This document shows, piece by piece, positions 46,211-56,868 of a stretch of DNA of 64,000 nt. The DNA is taken from the NCBI GenBank assembly GCA_018340375.1, contig JAFFJZ010000011.1:1550001-1614000 (forward strand). The letters are read 5' to 3'. The notes beneath the pieces were generated by a model. It had not been told where the DNA came from, did no database searches, and was given only the letters and a program-made list of their open reading frames with translations. This stretch comes from Gonatopus flavifemur (taxonomy: Eukaryota; Arthropoda; Insecta; Hymenoptera; Dryinidae). Every line of letters starts with the position of its first letter. The first letter of the stretch is position 1. A program made the translations under genes and the position numbers.

Positions 46211-46436
46211 TACATGAAAAGAAGAAAACAGCAATGGTTACTGTGAATCACAAAAATACATTGAAACTCAAATTCTTTCCTTGCAGGACTGCGTTTCCCA
46301 GTCTTCGTTACTGCCCAATCAGCATTGACGAATTCCATGACAATACCCATCACTGTGACCGCGATACTCCTACATACCGATCGTTGTCATTCACAGTAAC
46401 CAGTAGTGCTTTCTTTTTCCCGTGTAGTTACTTATT
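46211..46436. mobile_element. MITE with GGTTACTGTGAAT arms
   Basis: TACATGAAAAGAAGAAAACA, then ATGGTTACTGTGAATCACAA, pairs with the reverse complement of GTCATTCACAGTAACCAG and the TTTCTTTTTCCCGTGTA end. The interior (46290-46370) is unrelated and richer in GC. Confidence 0.6.
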
Positions 46437-46507
46437 GCGGCGAGGGTGAAGATTGTTGCAATCACACGAGCCGTAGTCACCAATTCTCGTCCCGACTTGC
46501 CCATACC

Positions 46508-46580
46508 ACACGGAGGAAATAAAATGGCAATATTTACTATGTTAGCATGGTAAATATTCCTATTCTTTGCTCCCCGTGTA
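46508..46580. mobile_element. 72-bp mini-MITE, CACGGAGGAAA termini
   Basis: ACACGGAGGAAATAAAATGG, then CAATATTTACTATG, pairs with CATGGTAAATATTCC and CTTTGCTCCCCGTGT. The whole element is one hairpin. Half of it is found at 27883-27910. It is the smallest of the CACGGAG group here. Confidence 0.7.
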
Positions 46581-46742
46581 TTTTTTGTAACGAGTGCTTC
46601 GGAAGTAACTATTTTTTTTTACTCGTTCTTGCGGACGGAATTCATTTTCCAAGGAACTGTTACAATGTTTCGTTGTCCATATTATTTCTGACTGATGATG
46701 CGTGATCATCCTCCGTATGCGCACGCGCGAGTTATTTTTCAG

Positions 46743-46873
46743 ACAGGGTTCCCAGGAAAAATCCGCCAAACTTTGCTGATTGCTCATTGATTTCAGAATC
46801 GAGAATATTATTGGTTGGCTATATAAGAAACAGCCAATCCACCAAGTTTGGCGGATTTTCCTGGAAATCCTGT
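46743..46873. mobile_element. Palindromic MITE with ATCCGCCAAACTT arms
   Basis: ACAGGGTTCCCAGGAAAAAT, then CCGCCAAACTTTG, pairs with AAGTTTGGCGGATTTTCC and GGAAATCCTGT. A short loop has its own TTGGTTGGCTATAT sequence. No coding content. Confidence 0.7.
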
Positions 46874-47759
46874 ATCCAGACTACTAGTATGTAGTCGACA
46901 AGTTTCGTCTTCAAGAACGAGTGAGAAAAGGGATACTTTCAGGGCGCGTGTTACAAAAAACAAATTTCCATCATGATGTTGTTTAGTCAAATACCCATTC
47001 AAACGATTATATTAAATTTGATAACTGCTGTATCATATATAGTCAAGGATGTCTTAGCATCAAAGAAAAAACAGTTGATTTGCTATAATACTTCCTCCAT
47101 TTTTCCATCCGCATTGCTACAGCTAAGGCAGCAGTTATTAATGAAACCTGAACGCAATTTATGAACAACAGTCGACCACAATGTAGAAGTAATCGGAATT
47201 TTCCTGTTAAAGCCACCAGAAAATTCAAATGATTTGATGGGAAATCAATTTCCAATATACGTATACGAAAATCCCCATAAATTTAACGGAAGATTCCAAA
47301 CTTTATGGGATTTTCCCCACCATTTTACATTAGATGTCCCGACGAGAACGGAGAATTCCCAACGCTTGTATATGTTGATTTCCTCACATGAATTTATAGG
47401 AATTTTTCCATAAAATATATAAATACCATTCACCGTCGGAAAAAGTCCGATAAACTCCTTACATCACCATAAAAAAGATGAGTTGACATATAATAACTGT
47501 CACTAGCTCGAAATGTAATTCCTCAATTCCTGTTCGAAAGTTTCAATGAGAACCAAAATGAATTGTAATAAATCCCATACAATATAATAATATATTCGAA
47601 TGATAGGAATGAATTTTACATAAAATCTTATCCAAAATGGATAAATTTCCTATTGATGGAAATTTTTGTTCATCTTGTTGAAAATTTGAAAGATTAGATC
47701 TCATGGATGGAGTATTAACATGAATTGTCCCCAGTAAGTTCAACATTGCGGTAATACGT
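46874..47759. other. Non-coding AT-rich stretch
   Basis: Repeated TTCC, GGAA and ATGGGATTTTCCCC blocks at 47190-47420 hint at a decayed repeat, but no termini or copies are clear. Confidence 0.3.
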
Positions 47760-48326
47760 TGAAAGAAAGGAGAAACCAGCTGCAGGTGAACGAAGGGAAT
47801 AAATGGTAGGGAGATGTTGGTGGTGGTTGTTAGGTGTAGGTGTAAAGTGAGCGTGATCGTGATCGTGGTGGATGAGACGAGGGGTACCGAAGGGGGAGTG
47901 GTCACCGTTGAAGCCTCGTGCTGACCTATTCCTTTCTGTGCCGCCGCAGTGCATTATGGCCGCTCGACACGGCTCTCGGCTACGGCATTGGCGCTCCACA
48001 ATTTACTTATAATCTCGATTGACATCATTTTTTTTTGAAAATCTAAAATAAAAAAAGCTCACATTTTCCCACATCAAAGTAACTCCAAGGAATATGAATG
48101 TGAAGTACCAGGTGATGAATAATCAAGTCCACGTGTGTGTTGACTGGTGTGTGTATTATATATGTACATACAACATATAGATATCACCATGTGCGTCGTG
48201 TGATTCCCTAGTGTGTGTGTCATAGTTGGAATAGGGTGGATAAAGGGCAAGAGGGAATACCAGAAAACGATGAGGTTTCTGTAGTCACCGTCGTTGTTGT
48301 CGCCATCGTCGTCATTTTACGGTACA
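47760..48326 (+). promoter_or_regulatory. GC-rich promoter-like region and 5' UTR
   Basis: GC rises from about 47780 to 48000 (GCCGCCGCAG, GGCCGCTCGACACGGC, CTCGGCTACGGC), then again just before 48327. TATTCCTTTCTGTGCCGCCG then CAG at about 47929-47951 could be an acceptor for a leader exon. In-frame TAG at 48282-48284 sets the start of the next coding exon. The opposite-strand frames (47543-47905, 47715-47999; His-, Thr- and Pro-rich) probably reflect the biased composition. Confidence 0.4.
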
Positions 48327-48348
48327 ATGGGACAACTATTGCGAAATT
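48327..48348 (+). CDS. Candidate tiny first coding exon, MGQLLRN
   Basis: TACAATGGG is a good insect start context. The frame, with a stop 43 bases upstream (48282-48284), reads seven codons before the donor AATT|GTAAGT at 48349, so the intron is phase 1. The downstream intron is AT-rich. The N-terminal Gly could be N-myristoylated, but Arg at position 6 fits the known consensus poorly. No family can be named from seven residues. Confidence 0.35.
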
Positions 48349-49654
48349 GTAAGTATCCCCGAACTTATGAATCTATTTGCTGGTCTGATTATTTTCCCAA
48401 GTATCTCTCCTAAGTACACTGTTGACAGTTTTTTAGATAAATCTTTCATTGCGAGTAGTGGAAATGTTTTCTGATTATGTTATTAGAGAATAATGGTTTC
48501 GATGTCTATTCTCTGTTCATGGTGTCACAATTATATTGTAGAGTTTGATTCAGTTACATGTACATGAACTCCACTTTTGATCATGAATCAAAGTTGCCAT
48601 CTTGGAGTTTATATCTTTTCCTGATCGGTCATTCCAGTCAAAATTTTGTGCGCAAGTCCAGTTCAAAGATATATAAAATTATGTGAAAGTGGTATTTCTA
48701 TCTATTCGGTTGATGTACTTTGAATTTATTCACATATAATACAACTATCACTCGCTATTTGCAATTTAGAACGAATAGGCTCATTTCTGGGATCATATAA
48801 GATGAAATGGAATGAATTAATTGTTCACTTTTTGAGATTTAAAAAAGTTGAGAACGATATCCAATTCAAATGACAAATCAGAAATATTAATTATTTATGA
48901 ATAATCATCATTGAACATTACATTTTAAAATTCCCCGATAGAATATTTGTAATTGAAGTCTATTGACGCGTTATCAATGATAAGAGACTAAAAGGACAAA
49001 ATTAAATAATTTACAAGCATTAATTTTTCAATTCATAACATTCGCATGTTTGTTCCACAATCACTCCGACAAAATTGTGTGCCAAATATTTTGGAATGCC
49101 TCTACACTTGGTGTAATCGCAAAAGTGCCATTCAAAATTACTCTGCTTCTTCACGCAGGCTCAGTGATTTGAAAATTGATCATTGGCGCGAGACTAACCC
49201 AGCTCTAACGAACACTGATCGAGTTCCTGGAAAAAGCTAGTCTGAGACCTGAGATAATGATATCATTCCAGCAATTATTGTGTTTCAATTCTGACATCTG
49301 AACCAACAAATCTGGATTCTGGAATTCTGGACTGGTAGAGTCAAAGAATCGCCAATGCTGAGACAAGTTTAATTCAATGGTTTTCCAATGTTTGATTCAT
49401 ACAAAACTTGATCTCTAAATTTGAAAGCATAGAAAACTACTGATCCGTAGTTGAATTTTACTGACTCCATCAGTCCTAAGGCTGCCACTGAGAACCAATG
49501 GTTAACCACTGTTTCGATCAGTGCAAAGTACTGGTTCAATCAGTGAAACCGAAGTAAACTAATCATTCAGTGATTTTCAGTGATTCGATCAGAGGTAAAA
49601 AATGTTTTGAAATGAATTGAAATCCTGGATCACTCCTGTGAGCATTGAACGCAG

Positions 49655-49783
49655 GTCGTCGAGACTGGACGTTGAAACTCTATCATTCAAGCCACCGGCG
49701 GTTGCTTGGATGGAAGCAGAGAAGCCAGATTCGACGAAATTACCCCCTCCAACACGCTCCACGCAATCGAATTTCTCTTGTAG
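49655..49783 (+). CDS. Candidate internal exon in a GC-rich patch
   Basis: The 129 bp between AACGCAG| and TTGTAG|GTGG are much GC-richer than both sides. Two plus frames are open. One reads SSRLDVETLSFKPPAVAWME and ends proline-rich (KLPPPTRS); the other reads RRDWTLKLYHSSHRRLLGWK. The second would fit a phase-1 upstream donor such as that at 48349 and would also leave in phase 1. The acceptor's pyrimidine tract is poor. A real exon is plausible but unproven. Confidence 0.25.
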
Positions 49784-50866
49784 GTGGTTTCACTGTGTGT
49801 GTGTGTGGGATTTCTATACAGATGGGTATGATGGAAGGGGTAATTTCGTTGCCCTTGGCATTACTGAATGGAAGTACTATCTTTGATGTTGCTGATGTTT
49901 AAATCGTTTATTGGAACGAATTGATAATCGAATAATGAAATACTCAGACCCAACCTCAGTTGAAGACCCAAAAGCTTGCAGCACATTCTTCAAACGATGT
50001 CTTCGATTCCAAGAAGTCAATTTGAGAAGATAAATAACGATGATTCGTCATATTTTGTGGGTTTGAATTTTCATTTCGTTTTCATAAACGATTCAAACTC
50101 CTATAACATTATCTTTGCGTACATCAACTTGCGCTCATTTCTCAAATGTGTATATCTCGAAAACTAAGATGCGTGATAATAAAAGTCACAGCGTTTCTTC
50201 TCAAAAGTGCCTAAGGCATACGTAAAGTATATATGTATACTTTGAAGGTGCTTAAGGTATGAGTAGGTATATGTACTTTTCATCAAAAACTAACTCTCGC
50301 GACCTTCCATTGACATAATCGTGCAAATCTCCTATTTTTATGATTATTTCCAACACCGTCGTACAAGCGGTAGCTTGAATCATTTCCCATATATGTATTA
50401 GCATTCAATCTAAAATCTATTCTTCCGAGTTCATGTTTTCAAAGTATAGGCACATAAGGTCATAATATAATAATTCATAATTAGAATGCCGTACACATGC
50501 TATGCGTGGTCACTATGAAAGAGTAACTAGAAGACCACTTAACATTCTCTCATAGCAAACTGACACATATGTAAACAGAATATTGCATTCCATGGCAATA
50601 ATTTTGCGAAGATTTTATTCACATGCCACAAAATTTTATTTCTTCTTCCCAATGTACTTTGAAACAAAAATCTCATCCATCTGTTTACTGATGAATCAGT
50701 GAAATTTCATTTCACTGATGAAGTTAATGCTTATTTCACTGATTCTCAAATCAGTGAAATTTAATGGACCTTCAGTGATTAAAGAAGTCACTGATTCGAA
50801 TAGTAGTTTTTCCACTGTCCGGATTTAGAGAGTTCTGTGGCAACATCAATCCTAGTTTGAGCCAAG
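49784..50866. other. Non-coding, AATCAGTGAAATTT hairpins
   Basis: ATCAGTGAAATTTCATTTCACTGAT (as two halves, from 50695) and ATTTCACTGATTCTCAAATCAGTGAAATTT (in parts, to 50762) are perfect or near-perfect short hairpins; related CAGTGATT blocks lie at 49500-49592. A small direct repeat, AAGGYATRCGTAAAGTATA, lies near 50214-50265. Confidence 0.4.
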
Positions 50867-50945
50867 TATGGGCAGCCTCAATTACTTTTGTTACTTCGAG
50901 TATTTTCTTCTGTCAAGCACTTTTTGGTTGATCTTAAATAGAGAC
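50867..50945 (-). mobile_element. Truncated hAT-like MITE copy
   Basis: ATGGGCAGCCTCAATTACTT, then ACTTCGAGTATTTTC, then TTAAATAGAGA, matches one half (reverse strand) of 21451-21611. The other end is missing. Confidence 0.5.
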
Positions 50946-51587
50946 TATTGACAACACACTTGAGAGTAATTGACAAAAACATGTACCAAAAAATGTAGTG
51001 TCAAAGAAATTTTTCTCAACACTGCCAAGATGTTTCTCATTCAATATCTATAAAAATTCCAATGAAAATAATTTTATTGTCACTCATGTAATCATAAACT
51101 ACATCAAATGAGAAAATTCTAAAAGTTGATAGCATAACGCGACAACACATCGCTTCGAGTCTTGAAATTGAAATTTTAACAATCTCTTTGATCATGTCGT
51201 TCTTGTAAAAGTCCAATTATTAATTATGAACACAACTAATATATATTTCTTCACGCTGATCACGAATATTCCAGTAGGTATATTTTGTTGCAAATACTTT
51301 GTCGTGTTTGTTTGGCCACGGATATTTTGTCTCGGATATTTTATCGTGAATGTTTCTGTCAACGTATATTATATCACAAATATATGTTTTGCGAATCTGA
51401 ATAATATGGCCGTCATGTCATCCAGCATACATAAATATCGAACGGCTTCGAACTCCGATTAACAGATCCAAGCAAATACTGGGTCAATGCCACTCGATTA
51501 GTTGCAAAATTTTCAGTTGGAATTCTCGAAACCGATGATCTCCCTGTGATGAATTTTCTCTTTGAAGGGGACGGGCCACTGACGATG

Positions 51588-51877
51588 CGAGGAGAAAACA
51601 GATTCTCAAAAAATACTAAAGTTCGTTACCATACGTAGTACAGCCATCCCCAATATGTTACGTAGTAGATTATACTACGTCGAATTTTGATTTGTAGACA
51701 CATCAAATTAAAACTTAGTGATGAAAATTACTGAAATTGCCAATCCTCATAGTGATTCATAAAGATACTACGTGGCATTACATTTTTGAATACTTCACGT
51801 CATATAATCAATGAAAATTTCAATTTCTACTGAAAACATATTGAGAAGATTCATTGCTATATCCCAATAGTGAACTC
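51588..51877 (+). mobile_element. 58.6-kb repeat family, uninterrupted copy
   Basis: Starts GAGGAGAAAACAGATTCTC and proceeds through ACGTAGTACAGCCATCCC, ACTACGTCGAATTTTGATTT and TCAATTTCTACTGAAAACAT to ATAGTGAACTC. It aligns with 58596-59150 except that the latter carries a 254-bp insertion after the TTCTA. It therefore provides the empty site for that insertion. Confidence 0.75.
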
Positions 51878-52089
51878 CACGCTGAGAGAAATTCAAATAG
51901 TCACATCAACTATTTGAGAACAACTATTCACGTTTAGTATTCCCAACTATATGAATAGTTATGGTAACTTGTTTACAGTAATGAAAACTATTTATATAGT
52001 TGCATTAACTATAAAAAGAGCTGGAGAAATCATAATTGAATAGCTGTCCCCTCACGTAGTTTCCATGACTATAGATTTATCTGAGTGTA
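51878..52089. mobile_element. MITE with AACTATTNATATAGTT-type interior
   Basis: CACGCTGAGAGAAATTCAAA opens it and ATAGATTTATCTGAGTGTA closes it. Interior units (CAACTATTTGAG, GAATAGTTATGG, AACTATTTATATAGTTG) are variants of a short palindrome. It abuts the repeat on its left and shares the TA on its right with the next MITE. Confidence 0.6.
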
Positions 52090-52341
52090 CACTGAAAAAA
52101 GGTCGATGACAGTTTCCAAATATATTCTCAAATATCACTATTCAAATATTCGATAACATTGAATGAATATTCAATGATATTCATAAAATAATTGATGACA
52201 ATCATTCAATATATTATATATGTTCATAAATCATCAATATTCTATGAATATTATTGATATTTGATCAATGGTATTGAATATTTGATTGGTCATATTTAAG
52301 AATATAATTGTTCACTGGTACCAATCCTTTCTTTCAGTGTA
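52088..52341. mobile_element. MITE with TACACTGAAAAAAGG termini and GAATATTCAA interior
   Basis: TA-CACTGAAAAAAGG and CCTTTCTTTCAGTG-TA are inverted. The interior is a run of GAATATTCAATGATATTCAT-type palindromic units. The right end, CTTTCTTTCAG, could act as a splice acceptor. Confidence 0.75.
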
Positions 52342-53477
52342 CTATGTTTCAAGGAGACATTTTTCTGCGTGCGATGAAATGAGTTCTATTCTCTGAATTT
52401 AAAATCGTACTTCAGTTTGAAGAATTTGAATTTCGAAAACCACAAATTTCAATGGCTACAGAACAAGTCACATACAAAAAAATATATGAAAATTGCTTCT
52501 CCAAATAATGGGATCACAAAATACTCAATTATTGAAGTCTGACCTTATCACATTCCGCAGTGCAGATTTGCATTAGTTCTTGTTGCGGTAGACGCAACTT
52601 CAGTTCAACCATTGCGATGTTACTTTAGTGCCAGTACAGTTATGATGTTATCCACAATCTCTTGAGAGCGCTTGTGAATGGTGACATGTGGTAACTTGAA
52701 ATAGGTATAATCCCAACAGACATTCAATTTCAGCGAATTTATGATTTAACGACTGGAGCTTCTCATAATGCAAAAACTATAAAATATTTGAAAACTCAGA
52801 ATTTGGAACGACTGATCCATGAAACTGTTAAGGATGAATTGTTGAATGTAGTTGCTCATATCAATATCCGAATTCAGAAATAATTACACTTTTGTGAGAT
52901 GTATGCATATTATACAGTTCCGATGTACTGTACGAAACAAAACACAAAATTACGTTGTATTATGATACTTGAGATCAGCACTGACAAGGATTTGCATTTC
53001 GGTCTATCCCCGATTTTATAATTGAATCGCATTACATGTGCGAATGTCAGCATAATTACAGCTAATAAAATTCCTGAGTGAAAATTAAAATCTGACCGTT
53101 TGATACCCCGTTCCTGCCTGAAAGTTAGCGTGATTTGGGTCAAGAAAGGACCTTAAAAGGAAAAGTGTGAAAAAGTTCCCTTCTGGTACCACAAATTCAA
53201 CGCAAAGAACATTTTTTGACCGAACAATATCTCCCGATCGCGCATCGCGTTTCCCAGTTTTTTTCAACCATGATTCCCACGATTCGGAAAATAATGTCTA
53301 GGCATTGAATATGAAGTACAGTGGTAATGAATATGTTTTTAGTGAATCCAGTGGCGTAGCGAAGGGGCGATCACCCTAAACGCCAGAATGGAAGTACACC
53401 GTTGACAAAATTGGAGAAATAAAAAAAAACACCAACAGAGGAAGGAACTGTGGTGGTAAAGTTTAAGCTAAGAGTTT
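52342..53477. other. Non-coding AT-rich stretch
   Basis: Frames at 52910-53143 and 53085-53267 are unrecognised. No paired arms or copies seen. Confidence 0.3.
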
Positions 53478-53800
53478 TCCCAGATAGCACAAGAGTTCTA
53501 AAAGAATCCATAATGAATAAAATGTATTCATATAGAACTCTTTTACGCTAAGAGCAAAAGTCGAACTCAAATGTCAAGCAAAAACAGGACAGGAACTTTT
53601 GAGAGCGAGAATGGAACGTTAAAAGTTCCGAGTAGAAGCGATACACCTATAATTTGGAACAAAAGAGCAACCACAGAAATTCTTCGGGCAAAAAATGAAA
53701 CATTAAAAAGCTCGAGCAAAAACGAACCGGTGCATAAATACAGAATTGGGTTGTGCGTCAAACAAGGACAATTGATAATTAAGAAAGCTTGTAACTAATA
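53478..53800. repeat. CCCAGATAGCAC end followed by about 30-bp degenerate tandem units
   Basis: CCCAGATAGCACAAGAGTTC starts with the terminus shared by the 14.8 and 45.2 kb repeats (there on the reverse strand). From 53570 about six units resembling AGCAAAAACRGGAC...AAAGTTCCGAG follow. They create two overlapping frames (53571-53798 +, 53567-53761 -) with no recognisable product. A matching right terminus was not found. Confidence 0.4.
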
Positions 53801-53959
53801 ACAAATCGTTGATGATTAATGAATATTGTTCAAAAAATTGGTTCTGCTTTACTAAATAACCCAGTGTTCCTAAAGTCAGCTGTGAATCTCACACAACATC
53901 CATGTTATACGAAAAATGCGCTCCTTCTTTTGCTTTTGATAGGTTTTGTTCAATTCTGA

Positions 53960-54175
53960 ATCAAGCCGACGAAGACGTCGGCGCCTCGTTGATCGTAGTC
54001 GTCGTCGAACTTAGAGAATCTAGAGAGACAGGCAAAAGACCGGTTCGCGACTTTGGCGGCCGCCATTTCCCTTCTGTGTCTGCGTGTCCCTTCGTTTCGC
54101 GTGAGAACCTGCTTTTCTATATAATCCACCTTTCCACTCTTCTCTCAAATCTCTCTCAGTAGTAGTTCCGCTTGC
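53960..54175 (+). promoter_or_regulatory. Promoter-like GC-rich pocket with TATA and YY1-type motif
   Basis: GACGAAGACGTCGGCGCCTC and TTTGGCGGCCGCCATTTCCC mark a GC island; GCCGCCATTT is a YY1/Pho-type site. TATATAA lies at 54118-54124. TCAGTAG at 54156-54162 resembles an initiator, but is 40 bp downstream, farther than usual; TCAAATC at 54145 would fit spacing better. No good coding exon follows within 300 bp, so it could serve a non-coding or minus-strand transcript. Confidence 0.35.
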
Positions 54176-54500
54176 ACCGAATAGTGTTTTTCTTTCCACC
54201 CAATGGTAGAGGAAGAAAGTTGAACCCCCAACACTGCAAATTCAAGACTTTTATTTCAATACACTTAGAGGGTTTGAATCCTGCAGTCACTTTTAAGACG
54301 CTTAAAACTGTGTAAATATGTCAATAACTCAGAATAAGTGTTTTATAATAAAACATTTCATCTATTTCATGGGTATATTTACACGTTTTAGAACATTTAA
54401 AAAGTGACAAATACAACACTCGAATGTAGAATGAAAAAATGCGTGCTTATTAATTGAATTATGATCATCTTCCCTTTTCTCCTTCTGGATTGCAAGTTCC

Positions 54501-55607
54501 TACACTGTAAAAAAATTTCACCGGAAAATTCCAGTACATGTACTGGAAGTCATTAACCTGTACATGTACCGGAAAATTTCAGCACATTTGTACTGCAAAA
54601 ATTCAGTGCAAACGTTATGGAATTTCCGCATCAAAACTGGAAATTTTCTGAGCCTCGGTACTGGAATTTTTCAGTACACGAGCTGGACTTTTCCAGGACA
54701 TGTACTGGAAAATTAATGCTGAAAATATCCATGAAAATTGAAAAAAAATTGCTCACGCAAAGTGATTTTGCAGGGTCCTTGTGTTCCAAGATGATTGAGA
54801 AACTTTTGATCGTTCATTTGGATGGACAGAAACTCATGTCTACCTAACAGGATTTGAACCCACACTTTTCTACCTGCCTACCAACTGAAACCTAAGACCT
54901 AACCGATGAGCTATAGCGCGACATGTTGGAAGGCCAGCTTGGGTTACTACATATGCTTCATATCTAGAACACAAGAGGATAAGTCTTGGAAAAACCTCAT
55001 ATATTAATTTCATTGGCTACAATTACAATTATTATTCAAAATCTCAATCAGGAAATTTTTAATATAAAGACTTGAAATTTTTCCTGCCAGAAATGACGAA
55101 GTCCAATAGAAGTGGAAAATTTCAGTGCAACAGTGATTAAATTCCGTTGCATAGCAACTGGAAAATTCCATCACACGACCTGAAAATTGCAGTTCAAAAC
55201 CTGTATAATTCAATTGCATAGTAACTGGAAAATTCCATCACAAAACCTGAGAATTGCAGTTAAAAACCTGTATAATTCCAGTATACCAACGATTAGGTTT
55301 TTTTTTCTAAATTCCAAATTTTTTTTCAAGTCCTTTTTGAGGGAATATTTTTTTTTGGTGCACAAGAACTATAAAATTGTAGTACGAGCCGGTAAAATTT
55401 TCGCGAAATCATGGCAAAATTTCAGTACATCATCTCAAACTTGAAACATCCAGTACAATGACTGAATTTTCAGTTATGCTTGGTAAATTTTCAGTAACGT
55501 AACAACAAAATCTCTGTACATGTACTGGAATATCCATATTCCAGTACTAGCACTGGAAATTTCCAGTCCAGTTGCACAGTAAATTTCCAGTTTTTTTTTA
55601 CAGTGTA
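54501..55607. mobile_element. 1.1-kb element, CACTGTAAAAAA termini, GGAAAATTCCAGTACATGTA interior
   Basis: TA-CACTGTAAAAAAA and TTTTTTTTTACAGTG-TA define the ends. Both terminal thirds are filled with variants of CCAGTACATGTACTGGAAAA and GGAAAATTCCAGTAC. The middle (about 54760-55070) is different and contains the tRNA-like sequence. It is the largest of the CACTGT elements here and probably composite. Confidence 0.7.
54838..54935 (-). ncRNA. tRNA-derived, SINE-like sequence with A and B boxes
   Basis: On the minus strand, TAGCTCATCGG (plus 54903-54913) fits the Pol III A box, and GGTTCAAATCC (plus 54850-54860) fits the B box with one mismatch. Spacing is about that of a tRNA gene. The acceptor and T stems do not pair properly and no anticodon arm is convincing, so it is a tRNA pseudogene or SINE head. 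It lies inside the 1.1-kb CACTGT element. Confidence 0.5.
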
Positions 55608-55749
55608 CTATTGTTGCGTATCCTATGTAATTTGATTTTGATGCAATTGAAAAATGTTATAGCATCAACAAAATAAACTGACTATTCAGATGACAAGTAC
55701 ATCGGCCACTCCAATGATCAATGAGTTACTTATGTAGCTTCCACGCGAT

Positions 55750-56025
55750 TGGTTGACGTTTGTACAACCTCACAAGTTGAGAAGAATTTCTAAATGTCGA
55801 AGAATCCATCTGGGTGATACAACGCATATTGATTTATCAAAAGGAAAACCCAAGGAAAATAGCTTAGATGATCATATATGTGTTTACACGCAATGCGCAT
55901 GGGATGAAAATCATCCATGTGTGGATTTCAAGATAAATAAGAAACCTTCCTCAATGAATGAACATATCAAAATCGTGTGTGTTTCATGTCCAATTATTCC
56001 CAAATTTCATACATTAAAAATTTGA
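55750..56025 (+). CDS. Unrecognised Cys-containing open stretch, possible terminal exon or pseudogene
   Basis: The frame is open for about 90 codons to a TGA at 56023-56025 and contains HICVYTQCAWDENHPCVDF and later KIVCVSCP. Six Cys and many charged residues make it look more protein-like than its neighbours. The only internal ATG is late (MNEHIK), so translation would need an upstream exon; CCTCACAAG| at about 55774 is a weak acceptor. AATAAA at about 56035-56040 could be a poly(A) signal. I cannot name a family; chance remains likely. Confidence 0.18.
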   Translation, partial: WLTFVQPHKLRRISKCRRIHLGDTTHIDLSKGKPKENSLDDHICVYTQCAWDENHPCVDFKINKKPSSMNEHIKIVCVSCPIIPKFHTLKI

Positions 56026-56583
56026 AAATAATCAAATAAACACGAACGGGATCGTAGGCATGGACATAAATCTGATATAATTTATGTGTACTCCTGACCA
56101 TGTATGATACTTTCCTGTGAACTGTGTGGTATCAATTTTTTCCTGGAATAAGAGGCGAAAGTTTTTTTTATCATATAATGTTCAAAATATATGCTTAAAT
56201 ATTGCGAAGAAAATAACATCGATCTTCTCTCCCCATTTATTCTAAAGAATGGTTTTCGTCACTCTGTTTAATTTCTTTTATCTCGTTTCCTCCTAGAGAT
56301 TTCTTTTGCGACAAGGGAAGATGGAATTCTATTTTGGTTCTCACATTGGGTTGTTATTGCGTCTGTTTGAGTTGCTTTCTCAGTATTTAACGGTCGAAGT
56401 TCAAAAACGTATAGCAGAGTGTTGAAATTGGATTGATTCACGATGGAAATTTTAATTGTTTATTTTTGCATTCCATTCAATTTTCATGTTTCTCCGAATG
56501 AACATCAATGTATCATAGAAAATGATTAGAGAAGCAAAAGAAGCATCAGTAACATGGACTGTGATGCATTGAGAAAAGAACCT
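56026..56583. other. Non-coding AT-rich stretch
   Basis: Nothing recognised. Confidence 0.3.
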
Positions 56584-56868
56584 GCACTGTTAAACATTTT
56601 TGCAGCAAAATTCAATTACTCTCAATGGACAAGCAATTCCCACTCATGTAATTGAAAAATTTCTTGAAATTTCAATTATTCCATATGAATGGAAATTGAG
56701 TTACCAAACTATACTAATATGGGTAATATAATATAACCAGAATTCAAAATTCAATTACATGTACTTGAATTCTCATTCAGTCAACGAAAATTTGAAATTT
56801 CATTTACAAGTGTATACACTCAAGTATACTTGAAAAATGAATGAGATTTCAAGAAGTTTTCAACAGTG
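56584..56868. mobile_element. MITE with CACTGTTAAACATTTTTG termini and CAATTACATG interior
   Basis: CACTGTTAAACATTTTTGCA and AGAAGTTTTCAACAGTG form the ends, flanked by TG rather than TA. The interior repeats TTCAATTACATGTACTTGAA-type units. It appears older and more diverged than the other CACTGT elements. Confidence 0.6.
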
